From assembly GCF_025567165.1 (NCBI RefSeq), contig NZ_JAOQKC010000001.1, positions 192,259 to 256,258 of the forward strand: a DNA stretch of 64,000 nt, given 5' to 3'. This document shows, one piece after another, positions 32,947-41,510 of this stretch (position 1 is its first letter; every line of letters starts with the position of its first letter). The stretch is from Laedolimicola ammoniilytica. GTDB lineage: Bacteria; Bacillota; Clostridia; Lachnospirales; Lachnospiraceae. The notes under the pieces are model-generated. The model worked only from the letters and a program-made list of their open reading frames with translations, searched no databases and was not told the origin of the DNA. A program made the translations under genes and the position numbers.

Positions 32947-34128
32947 ATGATGAAAAAGTTTATCGTATTTCTTTGCGTTGCAGGCGTTCTGACAGGCTGT
33001 GCAGTAGGGGGAGAAAAGACTACAGCGCCGAAGCAGGAAGCAAAGACAGAAGAAATACAGGAAAAAGAGACAGAGAAGACGGAGCAGAAGACGGAAGAAC
33101 CGAAGAAGACTGCCGAGACGGCAGAGAATCCGGACGAGGACGCGATGCCGGAGAATTTCCGGGAACTGTTCAGCATGGAAGCGGATGGAATCAATTATCT
33201 TTCCATAGAAGGTATTGAAGTTCCGGAAGGAACCGCCATTTCCATGGTCGGAAAGGATTCCGCCAGCAGCTTCTGGAAACGCGTGAAAGCAGGTGCGGAG
33301 CAGGCTGTGGCAGACCTAAACGAAGCTCTGGGCTACACCGGTAACGCAAAAGTGAAGGTGACCTATGACGCTCCGGCCAAAGAGAGCGTGTCCGAGCAGA
33401 TCGATATCATCGACCAAATGCTGGACAAGAATCCGGACGCCCTGATCGTAGGTTATATTGATGTGAATTCCGGCAAGACCCAGCTGGAGCTGGCGGAGTC
33501 CAACGGCGTACCGGTCTTCGCAGTAGATTCCAGCATTGACAATGCCCTGATTGTAAGCGAGACCAAGACAGATAATTGTAAAGCGGCTGCAGAAGCCGCA
33601 GCGAAGCTCTGCGAGGCCATCGGTGATTCCGGCGAGGTGGCGCTTCTGGTACACAACTCCGAGACCGAGACCGGCATCGAGCGCGAGAAGGGCTTCCGGG
33701 AGGAAATCGAACAGAATCATCCGAATGTACAGATTATAGATACAACTTATGTAAACCAGGATGAGCGCAGCGCTGAGGAGATCGTGGCTGCCGTTATGGC
33801 GGATCACCCGGATCTGAAGGCATATTTCGGATCCAATGATGATGTGACCCGTGTGCTGGCTGCAGTGGTGTCCAAGTTCGCGCCGGAAGGACAGACCGTC
33901 GTGGCCGCAGGCTTTGACGCTTCCTCCAGGCTGGTGGATGCTGTGAAGGATGGAAGTCTGTCCGGCGTCATGGCTCAGGACGCCTTCGGCATGGGGTATG
34001 CCTGTATGGTATCGGCGCTCCGCACCATCGCCGGTCTGGACAACGCGTCTGTTATCGAGCCCGGTTACTACTGGATCACTGCGGAAAATGCGGATGACGC
34101 CACCACCCAGGCCCTGACTTACAAATAA
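32947..34128 (+). CDS. Second sugar-binding lipoprotein (RbsB-like)
   Basis: Secreted lipoprotein of about 393 residues. The lipobox VLTGC is near residue 19. A Lys/Glu/Thr-rich linker (about 25-70), which probably works as a flexible spacer through the cell wall, leads to a ribose-type binding fold (AISMVGKDSASSFWKRVKAG; DALIVGYIDVNSGKTQLE; VFAVDSSIDNALIVSETKTDN; VVAAGFDASSRLVDAVKDG). AGGAG precedes the tandem ATGs. It has its own upstream promoter candidate and terminators on both sides, so it is separate from the transporter operon but probably feeds the same permeases. Confidence 0.88.
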   Translation: MMKKFIVFLCVAGVLTGCAVGGEKTTAPKQEAKTEEIQEKETEKTEQKTEEPKKTAETAENPDEDAMPENFRELFSMEADGINYLSIEGIEVPEGTAISMVGKDSASSFWKRVKAGAEQAVADLNEALGYTGNAKVKVTYDAPAKESVSEQIDIIDQMLDKNPDALIVGYIDVNSGKTQLELAESNGVPVFAVDSSIDNALIVSETKTDNCKAAAEAAAKLCEAIGDSGEVALLVHNSETETGIEREKGFREEIEQNHPNVQIIDTTYVNQDERSAEEIVAAVMADHPDLKAYFGSNDDVTRVLAAVVSKFAPEGQTVVAAGFDASSRLVDAVKDGSLSGVMAQDAFGMGYACMVSALRTIAGLDNASVIEPGYYWITAENADDATTQALTYK

Positions 34129-34141
34129 AACAGAGAAAAAC

Positions 34142-35011
34142 CTAATTTTTCCACTTTTTACGGAACTCCGAGGCGGTTATCCCCTCGGAGTTTTTAAATT
34201 GACGATTCAGATAGCTGGCGTCATAGAAGCCGCAGCCCCGGGCGATCTCCTCCAGAGTCAGGGCGGAAAAACGCAGCAGCTTTTTGGCCTGGGTCAGCCG
34301 CCGGGAGATCACATACTGATTCAGAGTCGTGCCATAATACAGGTGAAATTCCCGGGACAGGTGGTATTTGCTGAGAAAGAACCGCTCCGAGAGCTCGTCC
34401 AGGGAAAACTTTTCCGTATAATGTTCATCCAGATATTTTTTTACCTCGGTCATCTTCAGACGGCCGGGGTATTTTTCTTCCCGGGATTCCGTAATGTCCT
34501 GCAATAAAATGGACAGAATATCTACAATCAGGCGGGCGGAATTGATCTCCGTCTGAAAATCCGAATTTTCATTCAGATCCAGAAGCCCTGTAAGCTTCTG
34601 CCGGAGCGTATCAAAGTCCGCCGGCAGAAAGGCGGGCGCGCTGTTGGCCGCAAAATACTGATAATATTCCCGGGAGGAGGAGCCGTTAAAATGCACCCAG
34701 ATGAGCTCCCAGGGATCGGTCTCACTGCTCTGATGATAATAGGGCACCATACAGTCAATGAAAAAGCAGGAGCCCTTTTGCAGCTCGTAGAGGGTTCCGT
34801 CGTACATGAGCACGCCGCTGCCCGACAGCACCAGCACCACCAGATAGGATTCCAGATTCTTACGGCTGGCCACATGGCTTTCCCGAAGCTTCAGGTAGCC
34901 GGTTTCCTGCACATAGAAGAAAGCAGACCGGGCGAAGGCGCTGGGCGTCTGAATCCGCCGCCTGGAGCTTTCCAGATAGGAATCGGGGAATTTATCGAAA
35001 TAATTTTTCAT
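34142..35011 (-). CDS. AraC family transcriptional regulator
   Basis: A 289-residue regulator with an N-terminal cupin-like sensor domain (about 30-165, including LVVLVLSGSGVLMYDGTLYELQ split by glycine turns) and a C-terminal AraC double HTH (about 190-289: FSLDELSERFFLSKYHLSREF and the closing GFYDASYLNRQFKNSEGITA). The start is the ATG behind AGGAGGT; a longer reading would add a non-conserved hydrophobic leader. It is transcribed away from the GDP-sugar genes and may control either them or the convergent sugar-uptake genes. Its 3' end contains the plus-strand terminator of the gene at 32947. Confidence 0.9.
   Translation of the reverse strand: MKNYFDKFPDSYLESSRRRIQTPSAFARSAFFYVQETGYLKLRESHVASRKNLESYLVVLVLSGSGVLMYDGTLYELQKGSCFFIDCMVPYYHQSSETDPWELIWVHFNGSSSREYYQYFAANSAPAFLPADFDTLRQKLTGLLDLNENSDFQTEINSARLIVDILSILLQDITESREEKYPGRLKMTEVKKYLDEHYTEKFSLDELSERFFLSKYHLSREFHLYYGTTLNQYVISRRLTQAKKLLRFSALTLEEIARGCGFYDASYLNRQFKNSEGITASEFRKKWKN
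34164..34195 (+). terminator. Terminator of the second binding protein, inside the araC-type coding region
   Basis: AACTCCGAGG / CCTCGGAGTT with a nine-base loop, then TTTTT on the plus strand, about 35 bases after the stop at 34128. Confidence 0.8.
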
Positions 35012-35050
35012 GGGAAAAGACCTCCTGCGGAAAATAGAAACAGCAATATA

Positions 35051-35100
35051 ATACCTGTTTCCGGCAATATCCTCACTTGTTAATTCTAATATACAGGTAT
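35051..35100. promoter_or_regulatory. Inverted repeat in the divergent araC/manC promoter region
   Basis: ATACCTGT (35051-35058) and ACAGGTAT (35093-35100) form an 8-bp inverted repeat spaced by 34 bases between the two divergent genes. Candidate site for the AraC-type protein; inference only. Confidence 0.4.
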
Positions 35101-35192
35101 ATACTTGCAAAAGCAAGAGAAAGACAAAAGGGAAAGTAAACAATAAAATACATATTTAATGTGAGAATATCATTTCGCAGAGGAGAAGCTGT

Positions 35193-36551
35193 ATGTACTA
35201 CGTATTACTGTCCGGAGGATCCGGAAAACGGCTCTGGCCCCTGTCCAACGACGCGCGGCCCAAGCAGTATCTGAAGGTAGTCAATAAAGAAAATAATTCC
35301 ATGGAGCGCTGTTCCATGCTCCAGAGAGTCTGGGAGCAGCTGGGCGAAGCGGGCATCGCAGAGCAGGCCGTCATCACGGCTGGCAGTGAGCAGGTGGAGC
35401 TCATCAAAAGTCAGGTGAAGGAGGCGCGGATCGCAGTGGAGCCGGGGCGCCGGGACACCTTCGCGGCTGTGCTGCTGTCCTGCTCCTGGCTTCTGAAGCA
35501 CGGAGCCAGCCGGGAGGATTATGCGGCGATCATGCCGGTGGATCCCTACACCGAGGGCAGCTACTTTGAGACGGTAAAGAAGCTGGAGGCGATCATGCGG
35601 GAATCCGGCGCAGAGGTAGGACTGATGGGCGCAGCGCCCAGCTACCCGGCCACTAAATACGGTTACATCCTGCCGGGAGAAAAGAAGGATGGCTGGTTTA
35701 AAGTCCGGGGCTTCGCGGAGAAGCCGGACGAGGAGAAGGCAGAGGCTCTTCTGAAGGAAGGGGCTCTCTGGAACTGCGGCGTATTCTGCGTGAAGATCGG
35801 CGATATCCTGGAGCGCACGAAGAAGTACGGCGTACCGGAGGACTACGACGCCCTTTGTGCAGCCTACGAGAGCCTACCGAAAATCAGCTTCGACTACGAG
35901 GTGCTGGAAAAAGCGGAGCACCTGGCCGCTGTGGAGTTCGACGGATACTGGAAAGATCTGGGAACCTGGGACGCCCTGGCAGACCAGATGAGCACCGACA
36001 CCATCGGAAATGTGGTGCTGGACGACACTTGCGAGAACACCCAGGTCATCAACGAACTGAAGATGCCCGTGGCCGTCATGGGAACCCGGGATCTGGTGGT
36101 GGTGGCCGCCCAGGACGGCATTCTGGTGGCAGACAAGAGCCAGACTGCCAATGTGAAAGCCATTGCGTCAGCCTTTGATTCCCGGCCCATGTTCGAGGAG
36201 CGCCGCTGGGGTACTCTGGAGACTCTGGACGACACTGAGAGCCAGGGACAGACGACCCTGACCCGGAAGATCTGCATTTATGATGGCATGACCTCCAGTT
36301 ATCACTATCATGAGCACCGGGATGAGATCTGGACTGTCCTTCGGGGCACCGGCGAGCTGATTCTGGAGGGCACGAAGATTCCCTTAAGCCAGGGAAAAGC
36401 CGTCTGCATCCGCAAAAATCAGCGGCACGCGGTCAAGGCCTTCCACGATTTCGAGTACATCGAGATTCATGTGGGAACCAGCAGCGGAAATGAGGATATC
36501 AATCGAATCACATTTCATTGGGATGAGATAGAACTGAGCCATATTTTGTAA
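35193..36551 (+). CDS. manC: Mannose-1-phosphate guanylyltransferase
   Basis: Makes GDP-mannose from GTP and mannose 1-phosphate in the cytoplasm. It has 452 residues. The nucleotidyltransferase core (1-330) begins with the GTP-binding signature LSGGSGKRLWPLSND and contains MPVDPYTEG and the sugar-site FAEKPDEEKA. The C-terminal cupin (about 345-452, SYHYHEHRDEIWTVLRGTGE) is the mannose-6-phosphate-isomerase-like domain found in long ManC proteins. GAGGAG precedes ATG 35193. First gene of the GDP-sugar cluster. Because a separate ManA follows, the fused isomerase domain may be redundant. Confidence 0.93.
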   Translation: MYYVLLSGGSGKRLWPLSNDARPKQYLKVVNKENNSMERCSMLQRVWEQLGEAGIAEQAVITAGSEQVELIKSQVKEARIAVEPGRRDTFAAVLLSCSWLLKHGASREDYAAIMPVDPYTEGSYFETVKKLEAIMRESGAEVGLMGAAPSYPATKYGYILPGEKKDGWFKVRGFAEKPDEEKAEALLKEGALWNCGVFCVKIGDILERTKKYGVPEDYDALCAAYESLPKISFDYEVLEKAEHLAAVEFDGYWKDLGTWDALADQMSTDTIGNVVLDDTCENTQVINELKMPVAVMGTRDLVVVAAQDGILVADKSQTANVKAIASAFDSRPMFEERRWGTLETLDDTESQGQTTLTRKICIYDGMTSSYHYHEHRDEIWTVLRGTGELILEGTKIPLSQGKAVCIRKNQRHAVKAFHDFEYIEIHVGTSSGNEDINRITFHWDEIELSHIL

Positions 36552-36609
36552 CGATCAGTACAGCCGGAGGCTTTGCAGCGGAAGGCGCAGAAAAATGAGG
36601 AGAACGAAG

Positions 36610-37677
36610 ATGAAAAAGACAGCGTTAATCACAGGAATTACAGGACAGGACGGCTCCTATCTGGCGGAGCTTCTGCTGGAGAAGGGCTATGAGGTATACG
36701 GCTTATTCCGCCGGGGTTCTACTAACACTGCGGAGCGTATCGAGCACCTTTTAAAGGAGCGGGAAGCGAAAGGCGACGGTCTGCATCTGGTCTACGGCGA
36801 CATGACCGATTCCATGAATCTGGTGCGCCTGATGCTGGAAATCAAGCCCGACGAAATCTATAACCTGGCTGCCCAGTCCCATGTGGCCGTGTCCTTCGAG
36901 GAGCCGGAATATACCGCCAACGCGGACGGCATCGGCGTGCTGCGGGTGCTGGAAGCAGTCCGCATCGCAGGTCTCACAAAAACCACCCGGATCTACCAGG
37001 CGTCCACTTCCGAGCTGTTCGGCAAGGTGGAGGAAATTCCCCAGAAGGAGACTACGCCGTTCCATCCCCGTTCTCCCTATGCGGTGGCGAAACTGTACGG
37101 CTACTGGATCACGAAGCATTACCGGGAAGCCTACGGTATGTTTGCGGTAAATGGCATTCTCTTCAACCATGAGTCCGAGCGCCGGGGCGAGACCTTTGTA
37201 ACGAGAAAGATTACATTGGCCGTAGCCAACATTCTGGCGGGCCGTCAGGAGAAGCTGTACCTGGGAAATCTGAACGCTAAGCGCGACTGGGGCTACGCCA
37301 GGGATTACGTGGAGTGCATGTGGATGATTCTCCAGCATGACACCCCGGAGGATTTCGTCATTGCCACCGGCGAGACAAGAACCGTCCGTGAGTTCACGGA
37401 GGCGGCCTTTGCCCATGCGGGCGTACAGCTTCGCTGGGAAGGCGAGGGCGTGGACGAGAAGGGCATCGACGTGGCTACAGGCCGGGTGCTGGTGGAGGTA
37501 TCTCCCGAGTTCTTCCGTCCGGCGGAGGTAGATCTGCTGCTGGGCGACCCGACTAAGGCCAGAGAGACCCTGGGCTGGAATCCGCGGAAGACATCCTTTG
37601 ACGAGCTGGTGAAGATTATGACAGAGCACGATATGGAGCTGGTGAAGAATTCCACAACGGCAGGCGTGTTGAAATAA
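36610..37677 (+). CDS. gmd: GDP-mannose 4,6-dehydratase
   Basis: NADP-dependent SDR enzyme converting GDP-mannose to GDP-4-keto-6-deoxymannose, the first step to GDP-L-fucose. It has 355 residues. NADP-binding TGITGQDGSYLAELLL, the active-site Ser/Tyr/Lys set in STSELFG and SPYAVAKLYGYW, and the GMD signature NHESERRGETFVTRKIT are present. ATG 36610 follows GAGGAG. The gene order manC-gmd-fcl-manA-phosphohexomutase is complete for the pathway from fructose 6-phosphate. Confidence 0.96.
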   Translation: MKKTALITGITGQDGSYLAELLLEKGYEVYGLFRRGSTNTAERIEHLLKEREAKGDGLHLVYGDMTDSMNLVRLMLEIKPDEIYNLAAQSHVAVSFEEPEYTANADGIGVLRVLEAVRIAGLTKTTRIYQASTSELFGKVEEIPQKETTPFHPRSPYAVAKLYGYWITKHYREAYGMFAVNGILFNHESERRGETFVTRKITLAVANILAGRQEKLYLGNLNAKRDWGYARDYVECMWMILQHDTPEDFVIATGETRTVREFTEAAFAHAGVQLRWEGEGVDEKGIDVATGRVLVEVSPEFFRPAEVDLLLGDPTKARETLGWNPRKTSFDELVKIMTEHDMELVKNSTTAGVLK

Positions 37678-37820
37678 AAAGATCAGACAGTTAAAACTCA
37701 TGCAAAGATAGTGAGAAAGTAAATCTGAATGAGAATAATTGTATAGTGGTACAACAGAGAAGTAAAAAGAAATATATTTTTAAAATTGGTAAAAAATGTA
37801 AGAAGAAAGCAGGGAATATC

Positions 37821-38807
37821 ATGGCAGAAAGAAAGAATACCCAGGCAGTCGAACCCCTCGACCGCAACAAAAAAATCTATGTGGCAGGCCACCGTGGCCT
37901 GGTCGGCAGCGGTTTGGTTCGCTGCCTGGAAAAGGCTGGATTTAAAAATATTGTAACGAGAACCCACGCCGAGCTGGATCTGACCCGTCAGGCCGATGTG
38001 GAGGCCTTCTTCGCTGAGGAAAAGCCGGACTACGTGATTCTGGCCGCAGCCAAAGTGGGAGGCATCCACGCCAACGATACCTACCCGGCAGATTTCATCA
38101 TGAAAAATCTGCAGATCGAAACCAACGTCATTGACGCGGCTTACAAAAATCAGGTGCAGAAGCTGCTGTTCCTGGGAAGCTCCTGCATCTACCCCAGAGA
38201 CTGCCCGCAGCCCATCAAGGAGGAGTACCTCTTAAGCGGTTACCTGGAGAAGACTAACGAGGCCTACGCCCTGGCGAAAATCGCCGGCCTGAAAATGTGC
38301 GCCTTCTACAACCGTCAGTACGGCACCCACTATATCAGTGTCATGCCCTGCAACCTCTACGGCATCAATGACAACTTCGCCCTGGAGAATTCCCATGTGC
38401 TTCCGGCCCTGATCCGCAAGTTCCATGAGGCGAAAATCAACCATGCGCCCACTGTCACGGTCTGGGGCAGCGGCAAGCCCTTACGGGAGTTCCTGAACGT
38501 GGACGATCTGGCAGACGCCTGCCTGTATCTGATGGATCATTATGACGGCGACGATTTCTTCAACGTGGGCTACGGTCAGGAAGTGACCATCCGTGAGCTG
38601 GCCGAGCTGGTGAAAAAGGTGACCGGCTACGCGGGCGAGATTGTCCTGGATCCGACGAAGCCCGACGGAACGCCCAGAAAACTCACGGATATCAGCCGTA
38701 TCAGGGCCACTGGCTGGGAGCCGAAGATCGATCTGGAGACCGGACTCCGTCAGACCTACGAGTGGTTTTGCGAGCGTTATGAGACCGGCGATTTTGCGCA
38801 GCGATAA
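37821..38807 (+). CDS. fcl: GDP-L-fucose synthase
   Basis: Bifunctional epimerase/reductase that turns GDP-4-keto-6-deoxymannose into GDP-L-fucose. It has 328 residues. NADP site AGHRGLVGSGLVRCL, family motif AAAKVGGIHAN, SSCIYPRDCPQP, and catalytic Tyr-Lys in NEAYALAKIAGLK are visible. I start at ATG 37821, since the upstream in-frame extension from 37746 is Lys-rich and unlike the family. The N-terminus is about 15 residues longer than usual before the NADP loop. A 143-base gap separates it from gmd, with no terminator seen. Confidence 0.95.
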   Translation: MAERKNTQAVEPLDRNKKIYVAGHRGLVGSGLVRCLEKAGFKNIVTRTHAELDLTRQADVEAFFAEEKPDYVILAAAKVGGIHANDTYPADFIMKNLQIETNVIDAAYKNQVQKLLFLGSSCIYPRDCPQPIKEEYLLSGYLEKTNEAYALAKIAGLKMCAFYNRQYGTHYISVMPCNLYGINDNFALENSHVLPALIRKFHEAKINHAPTVTVWGSGKPLREFLNVDDLADACLYLMDHYDGDDFFNVGYGQEVTIRELAELVKKVTGYAGEIVLDPTKPDGTPRKLTDISRIRATGWEPKIDLETGLRQTYEWFCERYETGDFAQR

Positions 38808-38867
38808 ATAGAAAAGTAAAAAACTGGGAAAATATGATATTTAAAAAGAGAAAGGGGGACGCCACGC

Positions 38868-39692
38868 ATGCAGCCCACACAGCCACAGAAGCTGACACCC
38901 ATCCGAAAAGAGTACATCTGGGGTACCGAAGACTGGATGCTCTCCTGGTTCAACGAGGGCCTGGAGGACGTTCCCCTGCTCATTAAAATCATCCAAGCCC
39001 GGGAGGCCCTGTCCGTACAGGTGCACCCGGGCAATGCATTTGCCGAGGAAAAGGAACATAAAAGTGGCAAGACTGAGATGTGGTATGTGCTGGACTGCGA
39101 GCCGGGCGCATATCTGTATTATGGCCTGAAGCACAAGATATCCGAGGACGAATTCCGCAAGCGCATCCAGAACCAGACCATTCTGGAGGTCTGCCGGAAA
39201 ATGCCTGTGAAGAAGGGCGACGTCTTCTACATCCCGGCGGGCCTCCTCCACGCCATCGGCGCCGGCATCACCGTGGCGGAAATTCAGCAGAGCTCCGACG
39301 TGACCTACCGGGTTTACGACTACAACCGGGAAAATGCCAACCATGAGAAGCGCCCCCTCCACATTGAGAAAGCCGCCTTGGTGGCAGGCTTCATGCCGCC
39401 CCTGGCCGGACACCGCCCCATGGGTCCCCGTATCCGGAAAAATGGATATTCCAGAACTTTATTAGTGCAATGTCCGTATTTTGTGGTACAATTATATGAG
39501 ATAAGCGAAAGTGTGGCAGGCGATACTGCCGAAGGCTTTCAATCGCTTCTGATTCTGGAAGGCGAAGGCGTCCTGAAGACCAGCTTCGGGGAAATGTCCC
39601 TGAAGGCTGGAGACAGCATTTACCTTCCGAAAGAGACAGGATCCTATCAAATCATCGGAACATTACAGCTTCTCCGCTCGACAGAGGAGTGA
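38868..39692 (+). CDS. manA: Mannose-6-phosphate isomerase, class I
   Basis: Zinc enzyme linking fructose 6-phosphate and mannose 6-phosphate. It has 274 residues, the short bacterial type. Metal-site motifs are SVQVHPGNAFAE and KTEMWYVLD, and the late His is in GLLHAIGAG. GGGGG precedes the ATG. It lies between fcl and the phosphohexomutase, providing the entry to GDP-mannose. Confidence 0.93.
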   Translation: MQPTQPQKLTPIRKEYIWGTEDWMLSWFNEGLEDVPLLIKIIQAREALSVQVHPGNAFAEEKEHKSGKTEMWYVLDCEPGAYLYYGLKHKISEDEFRKRIQNQTILEVCRKMPVKKGDVFYIPAGLLHAIGAGITVAEIQQSSDVTYRVYDYNRENANHEKRPLHIEKAALVAGFMPPLAGHRPMGPRIRKNGYSRTLLVQCPYFVVQLYEISESVAGDTAEGFQSLLILEGEGVLKTSFGEMSLKAGDSIYLPKETGSYQIIGTLQLLRSTEE

Positions 39693-39707
39693 AAGTGAGG
39701 TAAGAAT

Positions 39708-41198
39708 ATGAATCTGAAATTTGGAACAGGCGGATTGCGCGCCACCATGGCACCGGGACCGGATCATATGAATCTGGAGACCATTCAGGAAGCTACCCTG
39801 GGCGTAGCGGCTTACGCGAAAGAGCAGAGTGATCATCCAAGCGCTGCGCTGGCCTATGACAGCCGGAACCATTCGGAGGAGTTCGCCCGCGAGGCGGCCC
39901 GGGTGCTGGCCATGCAGGGCTGCAAGGCATACATTTACCCGAAGCTGATGCCGACCCCGACCCTTTCCTTCGCAGTGCGTCATCTGAAGACTACTGTGGG
40001 AATCGTAGTGACCGCCAGCCATAACCCCCGGGAATACAACGGCTACAAGGTATATGGTTCCGACGGCTGCCAGGTGACCAACGAGGCGGCGGATCGGATT
40101 CAACAGCATATCTGGGCAGCAGATAAGAGCCAGGCCCGGGGCGGCAAGACCTTCGAAGAGTACGTGGAGGACGGACAGATCGTCCTGATCGACGAGAAGA
40201 CCCTGAAAGCGTTCCTGGCGGCTATCATCCGCAAGCGGACGAAGAAGGAGCTGACCTCCGGCCTGAAGGTAGTCTACACGCCGTTGTACGGCGCGGGCCT
40301 GATTCCGGTCACCAGTATCCTGAAATACATCGGTATCAAAGATCTGCAGATCGTCACCGAGCAGGCAAAGCCCAATGGCGACTTCCCCACCTGCCCCTAC
40401 CCGAACCCGGAGTCTCCGGACGCCCTGAAGATTGGCCTGGAGTGGTGTGAGAAGACCGGCGCGGATCTGCTGATTGCCACGGATCCGGACAGCGACCGTC
40501 TGGGCGTGGTGGCGAAAAAGGGCGACAAATATGAGCGCCTGAACGGAAATGAAGTGGGCATTCTTTTACTGGAGTACATCCTGCGTTGCAGAAAGGCAGC
40601 AGGAACCCTGCCGGAGCATCCGGTGACTGTCCGCACCATCGTAAGTACCTCCATGGTCGACCGTATCGCGGAAGCCTACGGTGTGGAAGTCATCCAGACC
40701 CTGACCGGCTTCAAATGGATTGGCGAGCAGATCGGCAAGCTGGAACAGGCAGGAGAGGAAGACCGCTACGTCTTCGGCTTCGAGGAGAGCTGCGGCTACC
40801 TCATCGGCAGCTATGTACGCGATAAAGACGCCGTAGGCGCAGCCATGATGTTCTGTGAGATGGCCGATACCTACAAGGCCGAGGGCAAGACGGTCTGGGA
40901 TGCCCTGGATGACCTGTACGCCAAGTACGGACACTATGAGACAACTCTCAAAACCTATGAATTCAACGGCGCCGAAGCCGACAAGCGCATGGCCCAGATC
41001 CGCGAGGGCCTGAACAGCCCGGAGGGCATGAAGTTTGGGGGATCCAAAGTAGTGCGCTATAAAGATTATAAAGACGGCGTCGACGGCCTCCCGGCCTCCA
41101 ACGTCCTCCAGATGTGGATGGAAGACGGCAGCGAAGCAGTAATCCGTCCGTCGGGCACGGAGCCGAAGATTAAGGTGTATACAGAGAAGCTGGTATAA
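39708..41198 (+). CDS. Phosphohexomutase (phosphomannomutase/phosphoglucomutase)
   Basis: Alpha-D-phosphohexomutase of 496 residues. The phosphoserine loop is VTASHNPREYNGYK, the metal loop is ATDPDSDRLG, the sugar-binding loop is GFEESCGYL, and the phosphate loop is RPSGTEPKIK. By context it should supply mannose 1-phosphate for ManC, but proteins of this length often also act on glucose phosphates. It closes the cluster and is followed by a terminator. Confidence 0.93.
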   Translation: MNLKFGTGGLRATMAPGPDHMNLETIQEATLGVAAYAKEQSDHPSAALAYDSRNHSEEFAREAARVLAMQGCKAYIYPKLMPTPTLSFAVRHLKTTVGIVVTASHNPREYNGYKVYGSDGCQVTNEAADRIQQHIWAADKSQARGGKTFEEYVEDGQIVLIDEKTLKAFLAAIIRKRTKKELTSGLKVVYTPLYGAGLIPVTSILKYIGIKDLQIVTEQAKPNGDFPTCPYPNPESPDALKIGLEWCEKTGADLLIATDPDSDRLGVVAKKGDKYERLNGNEVGILLLEYILRCRKAAGTLPEHPVTVRTIVSTSMVDRIAEAYGVEVIQTLTGFKWIGEQIGKLEQAGEEDRYVFGFEESCGYLIGSYVRDKDAVGAAMMFCEMADTYKAEGKTVWDALDDLYAKYGHYETTLKTYEFNGAEADKRMAQIREGLNSPEGMKFGGSKVVRYKDYKDGVDGLPASNVLQMWMEDGSEAVIRPSGTEPKIKVYTEKLV

Positions 41199-41213
41199 AA
41201 GCTGAGAGATAAA

Positions 41214-41249
41214 GAAAGGACACTTCCCATCCAGGAGGTGTCCTTTTTC
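41214..41249 (+). terminator. Terminator copy 1 (after the phosphohexomutase)
   Basis: AAAGGACACTTCC / GGAGGTGTCCTTTTT. Nearly identical to the terminator at 42388-42424 (two differences in about 37 bases), so the Rpn-type gene sits between a duplicated terminator. Confidence 0.88.
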
Positions 41250-41510
41250 ATGAAGCAACCATAAGAAATTACAGCTGGTAAATTCCTACGGATAGAAAAG
41301 AGTAAAAAATCTTATAAATAAGGAGGATTTTGTAGAAAAACAGAGAAAGTAAAAAATTGACAATCTCAACACCGGGTTTATACTTAAAGTAGTGAAAAAG
41401 TCAAGAATTAACTCAGAAATTCAGTAGTCAAATTCCAGGCATATCGCCGCTATTTTCACAGAAATAAAAAAACGGTATGTATTTAACTACCGTTAGAAAG
41501 AGAGGTAGAG
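41250..41510 (+). promoter_or_regulatory. Promoter region and leader hairpin of the Rpn-type gene
   Basis: AT-rich, without a gene. TTGACA 41357-41362, 16-base spacer, TATACT 41379-41384. A 7-bp hairpin AACGGTA / TACCGTT (41471-41494) sits just upstream of the ribosome binding site GAGAGG. Confidence 0.6.
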
